DNA from: Mangrovibacter plantisponsor
GTDB lineage: Bacteria > Pseudomonadota > Gammaproteobacteria > Enterobacterales > Enterobacteriaceae
NCBI RefSeq assembly: GCF_003182475.1
Contig: NZ_QGTS01000015.1
Span: 1 to 64,000 of the forward strand
DNA: 64,000 nt
Direction: 5' to 3'
Shown: positions 27,569 through 35,730 of the stretch, one piece after another
Layout of the letters: every line of letters begins with the position of its first letter
Position numbering within the stretch: position 1 is the stretch's first letter
The notes under the pieces: generated by a model
Databases searched by the model: none
Seen by the model: only the letters and a program-made list of their open reading frames with translations
Told to the model about the DNA's origin: nothing
Made by a program: the position numbers and the translations under genes

Positions 27569-28627
27569 ATGTACGAGCAGGATACACTCAGCGCGCTGGA
27601 TGCCATTACCGAAGCACAACGGATAGCTTTTGCTCCCATGTTATTTCAAACCGCATTATGTTTGCGTAATTCGGGGATCCTTGCCTTGCTGGATAAACAA
27701 GGACCGGCAGGGGCAACACTGGAAAAAATTGTTGAAGAGAGCCCACTCAGTGAATATGCGGTCAGCGTTTTGCTGGATAGTGGCTTAAGTGGCCGGATTA
27801 TTACCCGCAAAGCATCCTGCTATTACTTATCTAAAGTTGGGCATTTTCTGCTGCACGACCCAATGACCCGCATCAACATGGATTTCACTCAGGATGTCTG
27901 TTACCAGGGCATGTTTTATCTTTCCCAGGCGCTGGAAGAGACACAACCTGCAGGCCTGAAAGTGTTCAGTGATGAACCAACGATTTACCCGGTGTTATCT
28001 CAACTCCCCTCGCCTGCCCGGGAGAGCTGGTTTGCGTTTGACCATTACTACTCAGATATCGCATTCAATACCATTCTGCCGCTCATTTTTTCCGCAAAAC
28101 CACGTACCTTATTTGATATCGGCGGAAATACCGGAAAACTGGCGATACGTTGTTGTGAATACGATGAAAATATCGCCGTCACTATTTTGGATCTGCCACA
28201 ACAAATTGCGCTGGCACGCAAAAATATCGAAAAAGTGGGATTTTTCCATCGGATTCATTGCCACGAAATTGATATGCTCAGTAACCAGCCCCTGCCTGAT
28301 GGCGCAGATATTTGGTGGATGAGCCAATTTCTGGATTGTTTTTCACCCGAACAAATTGTTGCTATTTTAAGCAAAATAGCCCGAATAATGAAGCCGGGTG
28401 CGCAATTGTATATAATGGAACTGTTTTGGGACGTACAAAAATTTGAGGCCGCAGCCTTCAGCCTGAATGCCACTTCGTTATACTTCACCTGTATGGCAAA
28501 TGGTAACAGCCGTTTTTACAGTTTCGAAAAATTTAATCACTACCTTGAGTTAGCAGGGTTCCAGGTAAAACAACGCCATGACAATTTGGGTATCGGGCAT
28601 ACCTTATTGATATGCGAACCTTTTTAA
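27569..28627 (+). CDS. apeB: APE methyltransferase
   Basis: A 352-aa protein with an N-terminal winged-helix dimerisation part (about 10-90) and a C-terminal SAM-binding fold with TLFDIGGNTGKLAIRC (about residue 195). This is the O-methyltransferase family 2 layout. It is thought to methylate the aryl head group of the polyene. Start chosen at MYEQDTLSALD with AAGG 10 nt upstream; the frame is open further up into the hairpin after apeA. Another 72 bp lead to apeC. Confidence 0.82.
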   Translation: MYEQDTLSALDAITEAQRIAFAPMLFQTALCLRNSGILALLDKQGPAGATLEKIVEESPLSEYAVSVLLDSGLSGRIITRKASCYYLSKVGHFLLHDPMTRINMDFTQDVCYQGMFYLSQALEETQPAGLKVFSDEPTIYPVLSQLPSPARESWFAFDHYYSDIAFNTILPLIFSAKPRTLFDIGGNTGKLAIRCCEYDENIAVTILDLPQQIALARKNIEKVGFFHRIHCHEIDMLSNQPLPDGADIWWMSQFLDCFSPEQIVAILSKIARIMKPGAQLYIMELFWDVQKFEAAAFSLNATSLYFTCMANGNSRFYSFEKFNHYLELAGFQVKQRHDNLGIGHTLLICEPF

Positions 28628-28699
28628 TACCTTAATACGCGGCAGGCTTTGAGAATGGTCTGACCTACCAAATAACAGTTTTATCGCAGAAGCGCGTTG

Positions 28700-29422
28700 A
28701 TGAAATTTGCACTTGATATTATTGACTGGCAGGCACGGGCACCAGGGCTTAGCGAAGCAGCAGAGTGGTTACACTGGGCACAGCACCCCTGTGGCATAGA
28801 CCCGAACGCGCCCCAGGCAAAACTCACCGCATTACCCATGATGACCGCCAGGCGCCTGAATTCCGGGAGCAAACTGGCGGTTGAATGCGGGCTTAACATG
28901 TTAAGTAAGCACAGCATTGACGCCGTGCTTTATACCAGCCGCCACGGCGAACTGGAGCGCAATTACCGTATTCTGAATGCGCTGGCAGATGGCCAACCCG
29001 TCTCGCCAACTGATTTTGCTATGTCTGTTCATAATTCTGCGGTTGGTAATCTGACTATTGCTGCGCGCCAACCCGCTGTAACATCTTCATTATCTGCCGG
29101 TATGGATACTTTCCAGCAAGGGTTGTGTGAAGTTATCTGCCTACTGCAGGCCAGTTACCAACGCGTATTGATTGTCGATTTCGATGGTGCTTTGCCGGAG
29201 TTTTACCACCCAGGTATGCCTGCCACGATGCCATGCTGGGCATTTGCTACCGCACTGGTGATTGCGCCGGGGCAAGAACTGTCCTGCGAAACAACCTGCG
29301 ATGCTGATGGCTCCGAAGCCGCGTTACCGCAAAGTTTACAATTTCTGCAGCATTACCTGCGTGGCGAACCCGAATTCAACATACCTGGTGAGCGCTTAAC
29401 CTGGCACTGGAGCCGTTCATGA
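28700..29422 (+). CDS. apeC: APE ketosynthase chain-length-factor-like protein
   Basis: A 240-aa protein matching the beta-ketoacyl synthase-like N-terminal domain family (Ketoacyl-synt_2). It lacks an active-site cysteine. The N-terminus has DIIDWQARAPGLSEAAEW, and LYTSRHGELERNYRIL is in the middle. In APE systems it is a partner of a ketosynthase and may help set chain length. Start ATG 28700; the stop overlaps apeD by 4 bp. Confidence 0.85.
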   Translation: MKFALDIIDWQARAPGLSEAAEWLHWAQHPCGIDPNAPQAKLTALPMMTARRLNSGSKLAVECGLNMLSKHSIDAVLYTSRHGELERNYRILNALADGQPVSPTDFAMSVHNSAVGNLTIAARQPAVTSSLSAGMDTFQQGLCEVICLLQASYQRVLIVDFDGALPEFYHPGMPATMPCWAFATALVIAPGQELSCETTCDADGSEAALPQSLQFLQHYLRGEPEFNIPGERLTWHWSRS

Positions 29423-30222
29423 AATGGCTGAACCAGGCCTGGCGGCTGGTGACAACCGGGTTGTGTTTTGCACTGTTTGGCCTGGGTGGCCTGGTGTTGT
29501 CTTTAGTCTGGTTTAATTTGTTGTTGATTGTTGTGCGTAACAAAGACCAACGACGCAGTCTGGCCAGGCGCAGTATTTCTGCCTGTTTTCGTTGTTTTTT
29601 ATTCATAGCAAAATACACCGGCACGCTAAATTATCGCATCGAAGGTGCCGATATATTAAAACAGGAGCGCGGTTGTCTGGTGGTAGCAAACCACCCAACA
29701 CTGATTGACTATGTTTTGTTGGCGTCAGTAATGCCGGAGACTGACTGTCTGGTTAAAAGCCGGTTATTGAAGAACCCCTTTGTCAGTGGTGTAATTCGGG
29801 CGGCTGATTACCTGATTAATAGCGAAGCAGACACGTTATTGTCTGAAAGCCAGAAGCGGCTGGCACGGGGAGAAACCTTGTTGATTTTTCCTGAAGGAAC
29901 CCGCACGCGGCAAGGGCAGGACATGGTGTTACAACGTGGTGCCGCAAATATTGCTGTACGTTGCCAGTGTGATTTACGTGTCGTGACAATCCATTGTAGC
30001 GAACACCTGCTCGATAAGCAGAGCCACTGGTATAACGTTCCGCCCACAAAGCCCGAATTTACCGTATGGGTAAAAGAACGCATTGCGGTAAAACCCTTTA
30101 CTCATGCCGATGCTCAAGTGCCAACACGGGCTGTAAGGCAACTTAATAAGCACCTTTTACAGAAATTACAATTAGTTAATGATCCATTTTTGGGGATGAA
30201 TGATGCAAGCGCTTTACCTTGA
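29419..30222 (+). CDS. apeD: APE PlsC-type acyltransferase
   Basis: A 267-aa inner-membrane-associated acyltransferase. An N-terminal hydrophobic segment (about 12-40) is followed by the HX4D motif in ANHPTLIDYV and by FPEGTRTR. It resembles 1-acyl-glycerol-3-phosphate acyltransferases and probably transfers an acyl or polyene chain during assembly of the lipid-anchored pigment. Overlaps apeC by 4 bp and apeE by 23 bp. Confidence 0.88.
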   Translation: MKWLNQAWRLVTTGLCFALFGLGGLVLSLVWFNLLLIVVRNKDQRRSLARRSISACFRCFLFIAKYTGTLNYRIEGADILKQERGCLVVANHPTLIDYVLLASVMPETDCLVKSRLLKNPFVSGVIRAADYLINSEADTLLSESQKRLARGETLLIFPEGTRTRQGQDMVLQRGAANIAVRCQCDLRVVTIHCSEHLLDKQSHWYNVPPTKPEFTVWVKERIAVKPFTHADAQVPTRAVRQLNKHLLQKLQLVNDPFLGMNDASALP

Positions 30223-30460
30223 GATTAAAAATCTCATTATTAATACACTGAATTTAGATGAACTCACAGCCGACGATATTGATACAGAAGCCGCTTTGTT
30301 TGGTGACGGTCTTGGCCTTGATTCTATTGATGCACTGGAGCTCGGCCTGGCGGTAAAAAACCAGTACGGTGTCGTATTGTCTGCTGAAAGCGAAGAAATG
30401 CGCCAGCACTTCTATTCCGTCGCGACCCTGGCCGCGTTTATCAATTCCCAACGTTCCTGA
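30200..30460 (+). CDS. apeE: APE acyl carrier protein 1
   Basis: An 86-aa ACP with the phosphopantetheine site in GLDSIDALEL (Ser about residue 37). It carries growing chains for the APE synthase. Two adjacent ATGs occur; the second (30203) is better spaced from GGGG and may be the real start. It sits next to a second ACP. Confidence 0.92.
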   Translation: MMQALYLEIKNLIINTLNLDELTADDIDTEAALFGDGLGLDSIDALELGLAVKNQYGVVLSAESEEMRQHFYSVATLAAFINSQRS

Positions 30461-30473
30461 GAATGCATTCATC

Positions 30474-30734
30474 ATGACTGAACAAACTGACCAGAACGCA
30501 ATCTATCAGGAAGTTTCGGCACTGCTGTGCAAATTGTTTGAGATAGATGCAGACAGTATCACCCCTGAAGCCCGCCTGTACGAAGACCTTGAGCTCGACA
30601 GCATTGATGCCGTTGACATGATTGTGCATGTGCAGAAAAAAACGGGCAAAAAAATCAAACCGGAAGAATTTAAGGCTGTTCGCACGGTGCAGGATGTTGT
30701 TGATGCCGTTGAACGGTTAATGAAAGAAGATTGA
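30474..30734 (+). CDS. apeF: APE acyl carrier protein 2
   Basis: An 86-aa acidic ACP starting MTEQTDQNAIY, with the phosphopantetheine Ser in LELDSIDAVDMI. The 13-bp gap to apeE and the very similar length suggest an old duplication, but the sequences have diverged, consistent with separate jobs (starter and extender carrier). Confidence 0.92.
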   Translation: MTEQTDQNAIYQEVSALLCKLFEIDADSITPEARLYEDLELDSIDAVDMIVHVQKKTGKKIKPEEFKAVRTVQDVVDAVERLMKED

Positions 30735-30740
30735 TTTGCC

Positions 30741-31319
30741 GTGCGGCATTTTTATCAACGGTTGCTGGTGCTGATAACGGCATTAATGCTGCTGGCATGG
30801 CCTTTTCTCGTCTGGTTTGGTCTGGCACATAACGGCCTGCACTGGTTGCTACCCGTAATGGCATTACTGTTAGTTTTTCGCCTCAGGCAAGTCCGGCGAA
30901 GAACAGGCCCTCTGCGCCTTGTGGCACTGAGTGTAGCCGCCGCCGGGTTAGTGCTGTGCGTTGCCAGTTTTGTGTTACGCACTCACCAGTTACTGCTTTT
31001 CTACCCCGTCGTTGTCAACCTGGTCATGCTGGTGCTGTTTGGTGGTTCACTTTTTACAGCCATGCCGCTGGTTGAGCGCATTGCACGCCTGAAAGAGCCT
31101 CAATTGCCGCCGGAAGGGGTACGGTACACTCGCCGGGTCACACAAATCTGGTGCGTATTTTTTGTCGCTAACAGCAGCATCGCGCTCGGTACAGCGCTGT
31201 CAGGGAACCTGGCGCTCTGGACCACCTGGAACGGGCTAATTGCTTATTTTCTCATGGGCGGTTTAATGGCTGTTGAGTGGCTGGTGCGCCGCAGGGTAAT
31301 GAAACGAGAAAGACCATGA
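30741..31319 (+). CDS. apeG: APE integral membrane protein (COG4648-like)
   Basis: A 192-aa inner-membrane protein with about six hydrophobic segments and basic loops; starts with GTG 6 bp after apeF. No enzymatic motif is seen. It is a constant part of the cluster in enterics, perhaps helping acyl transfer or export at the membrane. The stop overlaps the next ATG (ATGA). Confidence 0.8.
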   Translation: MRHFYQRLLVLITALMLLAWPFLVWFGLAHNGLHWLLPVMALLLVFRLRQVRRRTGPLRLVALSVAAAGLVLCVASFVLRTHQLLLFYPVVVNLVMLVLFGGSLFTAMPLVERIARLKEPQLPPEGVRYTRRVTQIWCVFFVANSSIALGTALSGNLALWTTWNGLIAYFLMGGLMAVEWLVRRRVMKRERP

Positions 31320-32680
31320 CACACACACTTCCCTTGTCTCAGTGGCTGGGTAATACGCGTGCTGACGCAACCCTCATTGCCTGGCTCGGCGATAATACCT
31401 GGACACAAGCCAGGCTGCGCTACGATGTCGCACTGCTACTGGCCCAGCTCAATAACCACCCGGGTGAGCGCTGGGCTCTGTGCTTTGAAAACAGTTACTT
31501 GTTTATTGTTGCGTTACTGGCAACGCTCTGTGCGCGAAAGATTCCGGTTATTCCCGGCCATTCCCGTGTCGCATTGCTGAAAGAACAGTGTGTGTTTTTT
31601 GACGGGATACTGAGCGACAAACCCCTGTCATGGCCTGAAAACTTGCTGGTTGTCTCCTCGTCTGGTGAAGCAACGATTACACAGCAACCACCACTTCCCA
31701 TTATTGATGATGACCAGTTTCTCGAGCTGTTTACCTCAGGCTCAACCGGGCAACCGAAACGGGTTGTAAAGCGTATTGCCACACTGGACCAGGAAGCCCG
31801 TATCCTTGCGGCCCGGTTCGCGCCACATATGACAGATTGCCGGGTTGTTGCATCGGTGGTTCCTCAGCATTTATACGGCCTCACCTTTCGTATTGTTCTG
31901 CCCATGGCGTTAGGCCTGCCACTCCATGCAGCCATGCTGTATTACGCAGAGCAACTGACGGCGTTAAACCCGCAGTACCGTTATGTATTTATCAGTAGCC
32001 CGGCATTTCTTAAACGCCTGGATAACCAGTTGCCCGCACCACAAGTGGCAATGACGTTTTCCGCTGGCGGCATGCTGCCCTGGCATGATGTGCAATATAC
32101 CCGCGACTGGCTGGGTCAAACTGTCGATGAAATCTATGGCAGTACGGAAACCGGGATTTTAGCGTGGCGGCACAGAGAACAGGACCAACAACCATGGGTT
32201 CCCTTCCCGGGTGTTTATTTTGCGCATCAGGCCGAGAAATACATTGCCCATTCCCCACTGATTGACAACCCGTCAGGACTGATACTGGACGATATGCTGG
32301 CACTCAATGATGACGGCAGTTTCCAGTTATCCGGACGGCGGGGCCGGGTAGTGAAAATCGAAGAGAAACGGGTTTCATTAACCGAGGTTGAGCAGCGCCT
32401 GCTGGAACTGGATGGTGTGAAAGATGCCGCTGTAATCCCGGTATCCCGGGGTGGCCGCCAGGGCATTGGAGCCTTGCTGGTGCTGGATGAAGAACATGGT
32501 TCGTTATGGTGTTCATCCAATAAAAAAACGCTGGAATTCGCCTGGCGGCAGGCTTTATTGCCATGGCTTGAACCGGTTGCCATACCGCGTTACTGGCGAG
32601 TGATTCAAGAAATTCCGGTCAACAGCATGAATAAACGTGTCTACGGGCAGTTGCAGGAGCTATTCCATGAAACCTCGTGA
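31316..32680 (+). CDS. apeH: APE AMP-dependent acyl ligase
   Basis: A 454-aa adenylate-forming enzyme with the P-loop LFTSGSTGQPKR (about residue 140) and EIYGSTETG (about 275). The C-terminal lysine motif is NSMNKRVYG. It should activate the aryl starter acid as AMP ester and load it onto an ACP. ATG overlaps apeG by 4 bp. Confidence 0.9.
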   Translation: MTHTLPLSQWLGNTRADATLIAWLGDNTWTQARLRYDVALLLAQLNNHPGERWALCFENSYLFIVALLATLCARKIPVIPGHSRVALLKEQCVFFDGILSDKPLSWPENLLVVSSSGEATITQQPPLPIIDDDQFLELFTSGSTGQPKRVVKRIATLDQEARILAARFAPHMTDCRVVASVVPQHLYGLTFRIVLPMALGLPLHAAMLYYAEQLTALNPQYRYVFISSPAFLKRLDNQLPAPQVAMTFSAGGMLPWHDVQYTRDWLGQTVDEIYGSTETGILAWRHREQDQQPWVPFPGVYFAHQAEKYIAHSPLIDNPSGLILDDMLALNDDGSFQLSGRRGRVVKIEEKRVSLTEVEQRLLELDGVKDAAVIPVSRGGRQGIGALLVLDEEHGSLWCSSNKKTLEFAWRQALLPWLEPVAIPRYWRVIQEIPVNSMNKRVYGQLQELFHETS

Positions 32681-33020
32681 AATTGCACGCACGGCTGTAC
32701 AGCCCAATGAGAAAGAGTTTGTGCTGGCCCTTGACCCTGAACTGTTTTGGTTTCGCGGGCATTTTGCCATACAACCTTTATTGCCAGGCGTGGCCCAACT
32801 TGACTGGGTGATGCATTACGCCATAACAGAACTGGCTCCTGGCTTTCGTTTTCTCAGCATTCAGAATGTGAAATTCCAGTCGCCACTGCTACCTGGCAAC
32901 ATTGTCACCCTGGCTATTCGCTGGCTTCCTGAAAAGCAAATGCTTACGTTCAGTTATCACCGCCATGATGGTGATGAACGCCATGCAGCCAGTAGCGGGA
33001 AGATAAAACTATGCCGTTAG
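32667..33020 (+). CDS. apeI: APE 3-hydroxyacyl-ACP dehydratase
   Basis: A 117-aa hot-dog protein with the FabA/FabZ-like active-site stretch FRGHFAIQPLLPGVAQLDW, containing the catalytic His. It dehydrates 3-hydroxyacyl-ACP to build conjugated double bonds. Known work on APE synthases describes ApeI acting with ApeP. Overlaps apeH by 14 bp and apeJ by 10 bp. Confidence 0.88.
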   Translation: MKPREIARTAVQPNEKEFVLALDPELFWFRGHFAIQPLLPGVAQLDWVMHYAITELAPGFRFLSIQNVKFQSPLLPGNIVTLAIRWLPEKQMLTFSYHRHDGDERHAASSGKIKLCR

Positions 33021-34702
33021 ACTTCTCACCCTGCGTTGTCATTCCTTGCTATAACCATGGCGCAATGATGCCGGGAGTATTGTCGCGTCTGGCTCCTTTC
33101 GCTCTGCCCTGTTTTATTGTGGACGACGGAAGTGATTCTGCCACACAGAGCCAACTGGAATCGCTGGCGAACGACAATAGCCATGTGCAACTGATTCGCA
33201 TGCCACAAAACGCAGGCAAAGGCGCGGCCGTGATCCACGGCTTAACTGTGGCGGCACAACAAGGTTTTACCCACGCGGTACAAGTCGATGCCGATGGCCA
33301 GCACGCCATTGAAGATATTCCTGCACTGCTGGCGCTGGCGCAGCAATATCCGGGCGACCTGATTTCCGGAACGCCCATTTATGACAACTCCATTCCCCGT
33401 TCGCGGCTATATGGCCGCTGGATAACCCACGTATGGGTTTGGATAGAAACCCTGTCGCTGCAACTGAAAGACAGCATGTGCGGGTTCCGCGTTTACCCAA
33501 TTGCCCCAACGTTACGCCTGGCAAACCAGGTGACGTTAGGCAAACGGATGGACTTTGATACAGAAGTGATGGTTCGCCTCTACTGGCAAGGCCACAACAG
33601 CCATTTTGTCCCAACCCGCGTGACCTACCCGGAAGATGGGTTATCCCATTTTGACGCGTTTAAAGACAATGTGCGTATCTCGTGCATGCACACGCGCCTG
33701 TTCTTTGGCATGTTGCCACGCTTTCCTGCCCTTCTGCTGCGCCAGCGCCGCACCCAGCACTGGGCAAAACAACAGGAAGTGAGTGGGCTGTGGGGAATGC
33801 GTATCATGCTGAAGGTTTGGCAGTACCTTGGGCGCAACGCGTTCTCGGTTTTGCTGTGGCCGGTGGTCGCGGTTTACTGGCTGCTGGCGCGCCGGGCGCG
33901 TGCTGCATCGCAGCAGTGGCTGAGCCGGGTAAGAACACGCCTGGCGGAACAACAACGCCCGGAGCCGCCGCGCCTTAACAGTTATTTTCACTTTTTGCGC
34001 TTCAGCCAGTCCATGCTGGATAAAATTGCCAGTTGGCGAGGTGAATTGCAGCCAGGTAAACAGATTCAGTTCGCCCCCGGCGCGCAGGAACACCTGGACT
34101 TAACCTCACCTCAGGGCAAATTATTACTGGCCTCCCATTTGGGCGATGTTGAAGTCTGCCGGGCACTGGCTCAGTTGCAGGGTGACAAAACCATCAATGC
34201 CCTGGTCTTCCATGAAAATGCACAGCGGTTTAAACAAATCATGGAAGAGATGGCGCCTCAGGCGGGGCTGAACCTGATTCCGGTCAATGATATCGGGCCA
34301 GAAACCGCCATGCTGCTCAAAGAAAAACTCGACCAGGGTGAGTGGGTTGCCATTGTGGGTGACCGCCTGGCCGTTAACCCACAACGTGGCGACTGGCGGG
34401 TCACCTGGAGCAACTTTATGGGGCATCCGGCACCCTTTCCGCAAGGGCCATTTATTCTGGCTGCCATTATGCGCTGCCCGGTTTTCCTGCTGTTTGCCCT
34501 GTCGCAACACGGGCAACTGTGCATCCACTGTGAACCATTCGCCAACCCGCTATTGCTCCCCCGGGGCAACCGCCAGCAGGCATTACAGCAGGCAATTGAC
34601 CGTTACGCTGAGCGGCTGGAGCATTACGCCCTCCTGTCGCCACTGGACTGGTTCAACTTTTTTGATTTCTGGCGCCTGCCTGACGCCGACGATAAGGAGT
34701 AA
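33011..34702 (+). CDS. apeJ: APE glycosyltransferase-acyltransferase fusion
   Basis: A 563-aa two-domain protein. The N-terminal GT2 glycosyltransferase (about 1-235) has CVVIPCYNHG and the metal site QVDADGQH. The C-terminal LpxL-like acyltransferase (about 290-563) has an HX4E motif in SHLGDVEVC. A membrane-associated segment lies near 270-290. It may add a sugar and acyl group to the polyene or its lipid anchor. Fusion of the two is normal for this cluster. Confidence 0.88.
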   Translation: MPLDFSPCVVIPCYNHGAMMPGVLSRLAPFALPCFIVDDGSDSATQSQLESLANDNSHVQLIRMPQNAGKGAAVIHGLTVAAQQGFTHAVQVDADGQHAIEDIPALLALAQQYPGDLISGTPIYDNSIPRSRLYGRWITHVWVWIETLSLQLKDSMCGFRVYPIAPTLRLANQVTLGKRMDFDTEVMVRLYWQGHNSHFVPTRVTYPEDGLSHFDAFKDNVRISCMHTRLFFGMLPRFPALLLRQRRTQHWAKQQEVSGLWGMRIMLKVWQYLGRNAFSVLLWPVVAVYWLLARRARAASQQWLSRVRTRLAEQQRPEPPRLNSYFHFLRFSQSMLDKIASWRGELQPGKQIQFAPGAQEHLDLTSPQGKLLLASHLGDVEVCRALAQLQGDKTINALVFHENAQRFKQIMEEMAPQAGLNLIPVNDIGPETAMLLKEKLDQGEWVAIVGDRLAVNPQRGDWRVTWSNFMGHPAPFPQGPFILAAIMRCPVFLLFALSQHGQLCIHCEPFANPLLLPRGNRQQALQQAIDRYAERLEHYALLSPLDWFNFFDFWRLPDADDKE

Positions 34703-34705
34703 CAG

Positions 34706-35128
34706 GTGTTAAACAACCCACGTTTCACCACGGAAGTCACGCTGACCATTCCTTTTCATGATGTCGATATGATGGGTGTGGTGTGGCACGGAAACTATTT
34801 TCGGTATTTCGAAATTGCCCGGGAAGCGTTACTCAACCAGTTCAATTATGGTTACCGGCAAATGAAGGAGTCCGGTTATGTCTGGCCCGTGGTTGATACC
34901 CGGGTGAAATACCGCGATGCACTGACTTTCGAGCAAAAAATTCGCGTGCGGGCCCAGGTAACCGAATACGAAAACCGCCTGCGCATCGACTACCAAATTT
35001 TTGATGATGCATCAGGGAAGCGCACCACCACGGGCTATACCATTCAGGTTGCCGTAGAAGAAGCCAGCCGGGAAATGTGTTTTATCAGCCCGCCGGTGCT
35101 GTTTGAACGTATGGGAGTTACGCAATGA
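34706..35128 (+). CDS. apeK: APE 4-hydroxybenzoyl-CoA thioesterase-like protein
   Basis: A 140-aa hot-dog thioesterase with the YbgC-type active site FHDVDMMGVVWHGNYFRYFE. It starts with GTG after AAGGAG. It may release acyl chains or proofread stalled ACPs. Overlaps apeL by 4 bp. Confidence 0.88.
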   Translation: MLNNPRFTTEVTLTIPFHDVDMMGVVWHGNYFRYFEIAREALLNQFNYGYRQMKESGYVWPVVDTRVKYRDALTFEQKIRVRAQVTEYENRLRIDYQIFDDASGKRTTTGYTIQVAVEEASREMCFISPPVLFERMGVTQ

Positions 35129-35730
35129 AATACTGGGCACTCGTCTTCATTCTGTTCAGCCATTTTACCTGTGCCATTACGCTGGATGAGCTACAACAGC
35201 GTTTCACGCAAACGCCGGTTATCCGTGCGCATTTTCAGCAAACCCGTACCATCAAAGATATGCCACAGCCGTTGTTATCTCAGGGTGACATGCTGATTGC
35301 CCGTGACCAGGGGTTGTTATGGGACCAAAAATCGCCCTTTTCTATGTTACTGATGCTGAACAATACCCGTATGGTGCAAATCATTAACGGGCAGCCACCA
35401 CAAGTGGTTACGGCTGAAAATAACCCGCAAATGTTTCAGTTCAACCATTTGTTGCGCGCACTGTTTCAGGCCGACAGAAGCGTACTGGAACAAAACTTCC
35501 GCCTTGATTTTCAGGATAAAGGCCAGGGGCGATGGTCATTACGCTTGCAACCCATCACTACACCGCTGGATAAAATTTTCACCTCAATTGACCTGGCCGG
35601 GCAGACCTGGCTTGACAGTATCCAACTCTACGACAAGCAAGGCGACCAGACCCGGATTGTGCTTTCTGACCACCGTTTAACGCCCGCAACATTAACCGAT
35701 GAAGAGCGTAAACGCTTTGACGAACACTAA
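35125..35730 (+). CDS. apeL: APE LolA-like periplasmic carrier
   Basis: A 201-aa exported protein with a signal peptide (LVFILFSHFTCA) and a LolA-like fold region (IRAHFQQTRTIKDMPQPLLS). LolA ferries lipoproteins across the periplasm, so this relative probably carries the APE lipid to the outer membrane. Overlaps apeM by 32 bp. Confidence 0.85.
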   Translation: MKYWALVFILFSHFTCAITLDELQQRFTQTPVIRAHFQQTRTIKDMPQPLLSQGDMLIARDQGLLWDQKSPFSMLLMLNNTRMVQIINGQPPQVVTAENNPQMFQFNHLLRALFQADRSVLEQNFRLDFQDKGQGRWSLRLQPITTPLDKIFTSIDLAGQTWLDSIQLYDKQGDQTRIVLSDHRLTPATLTDEERKRFDEH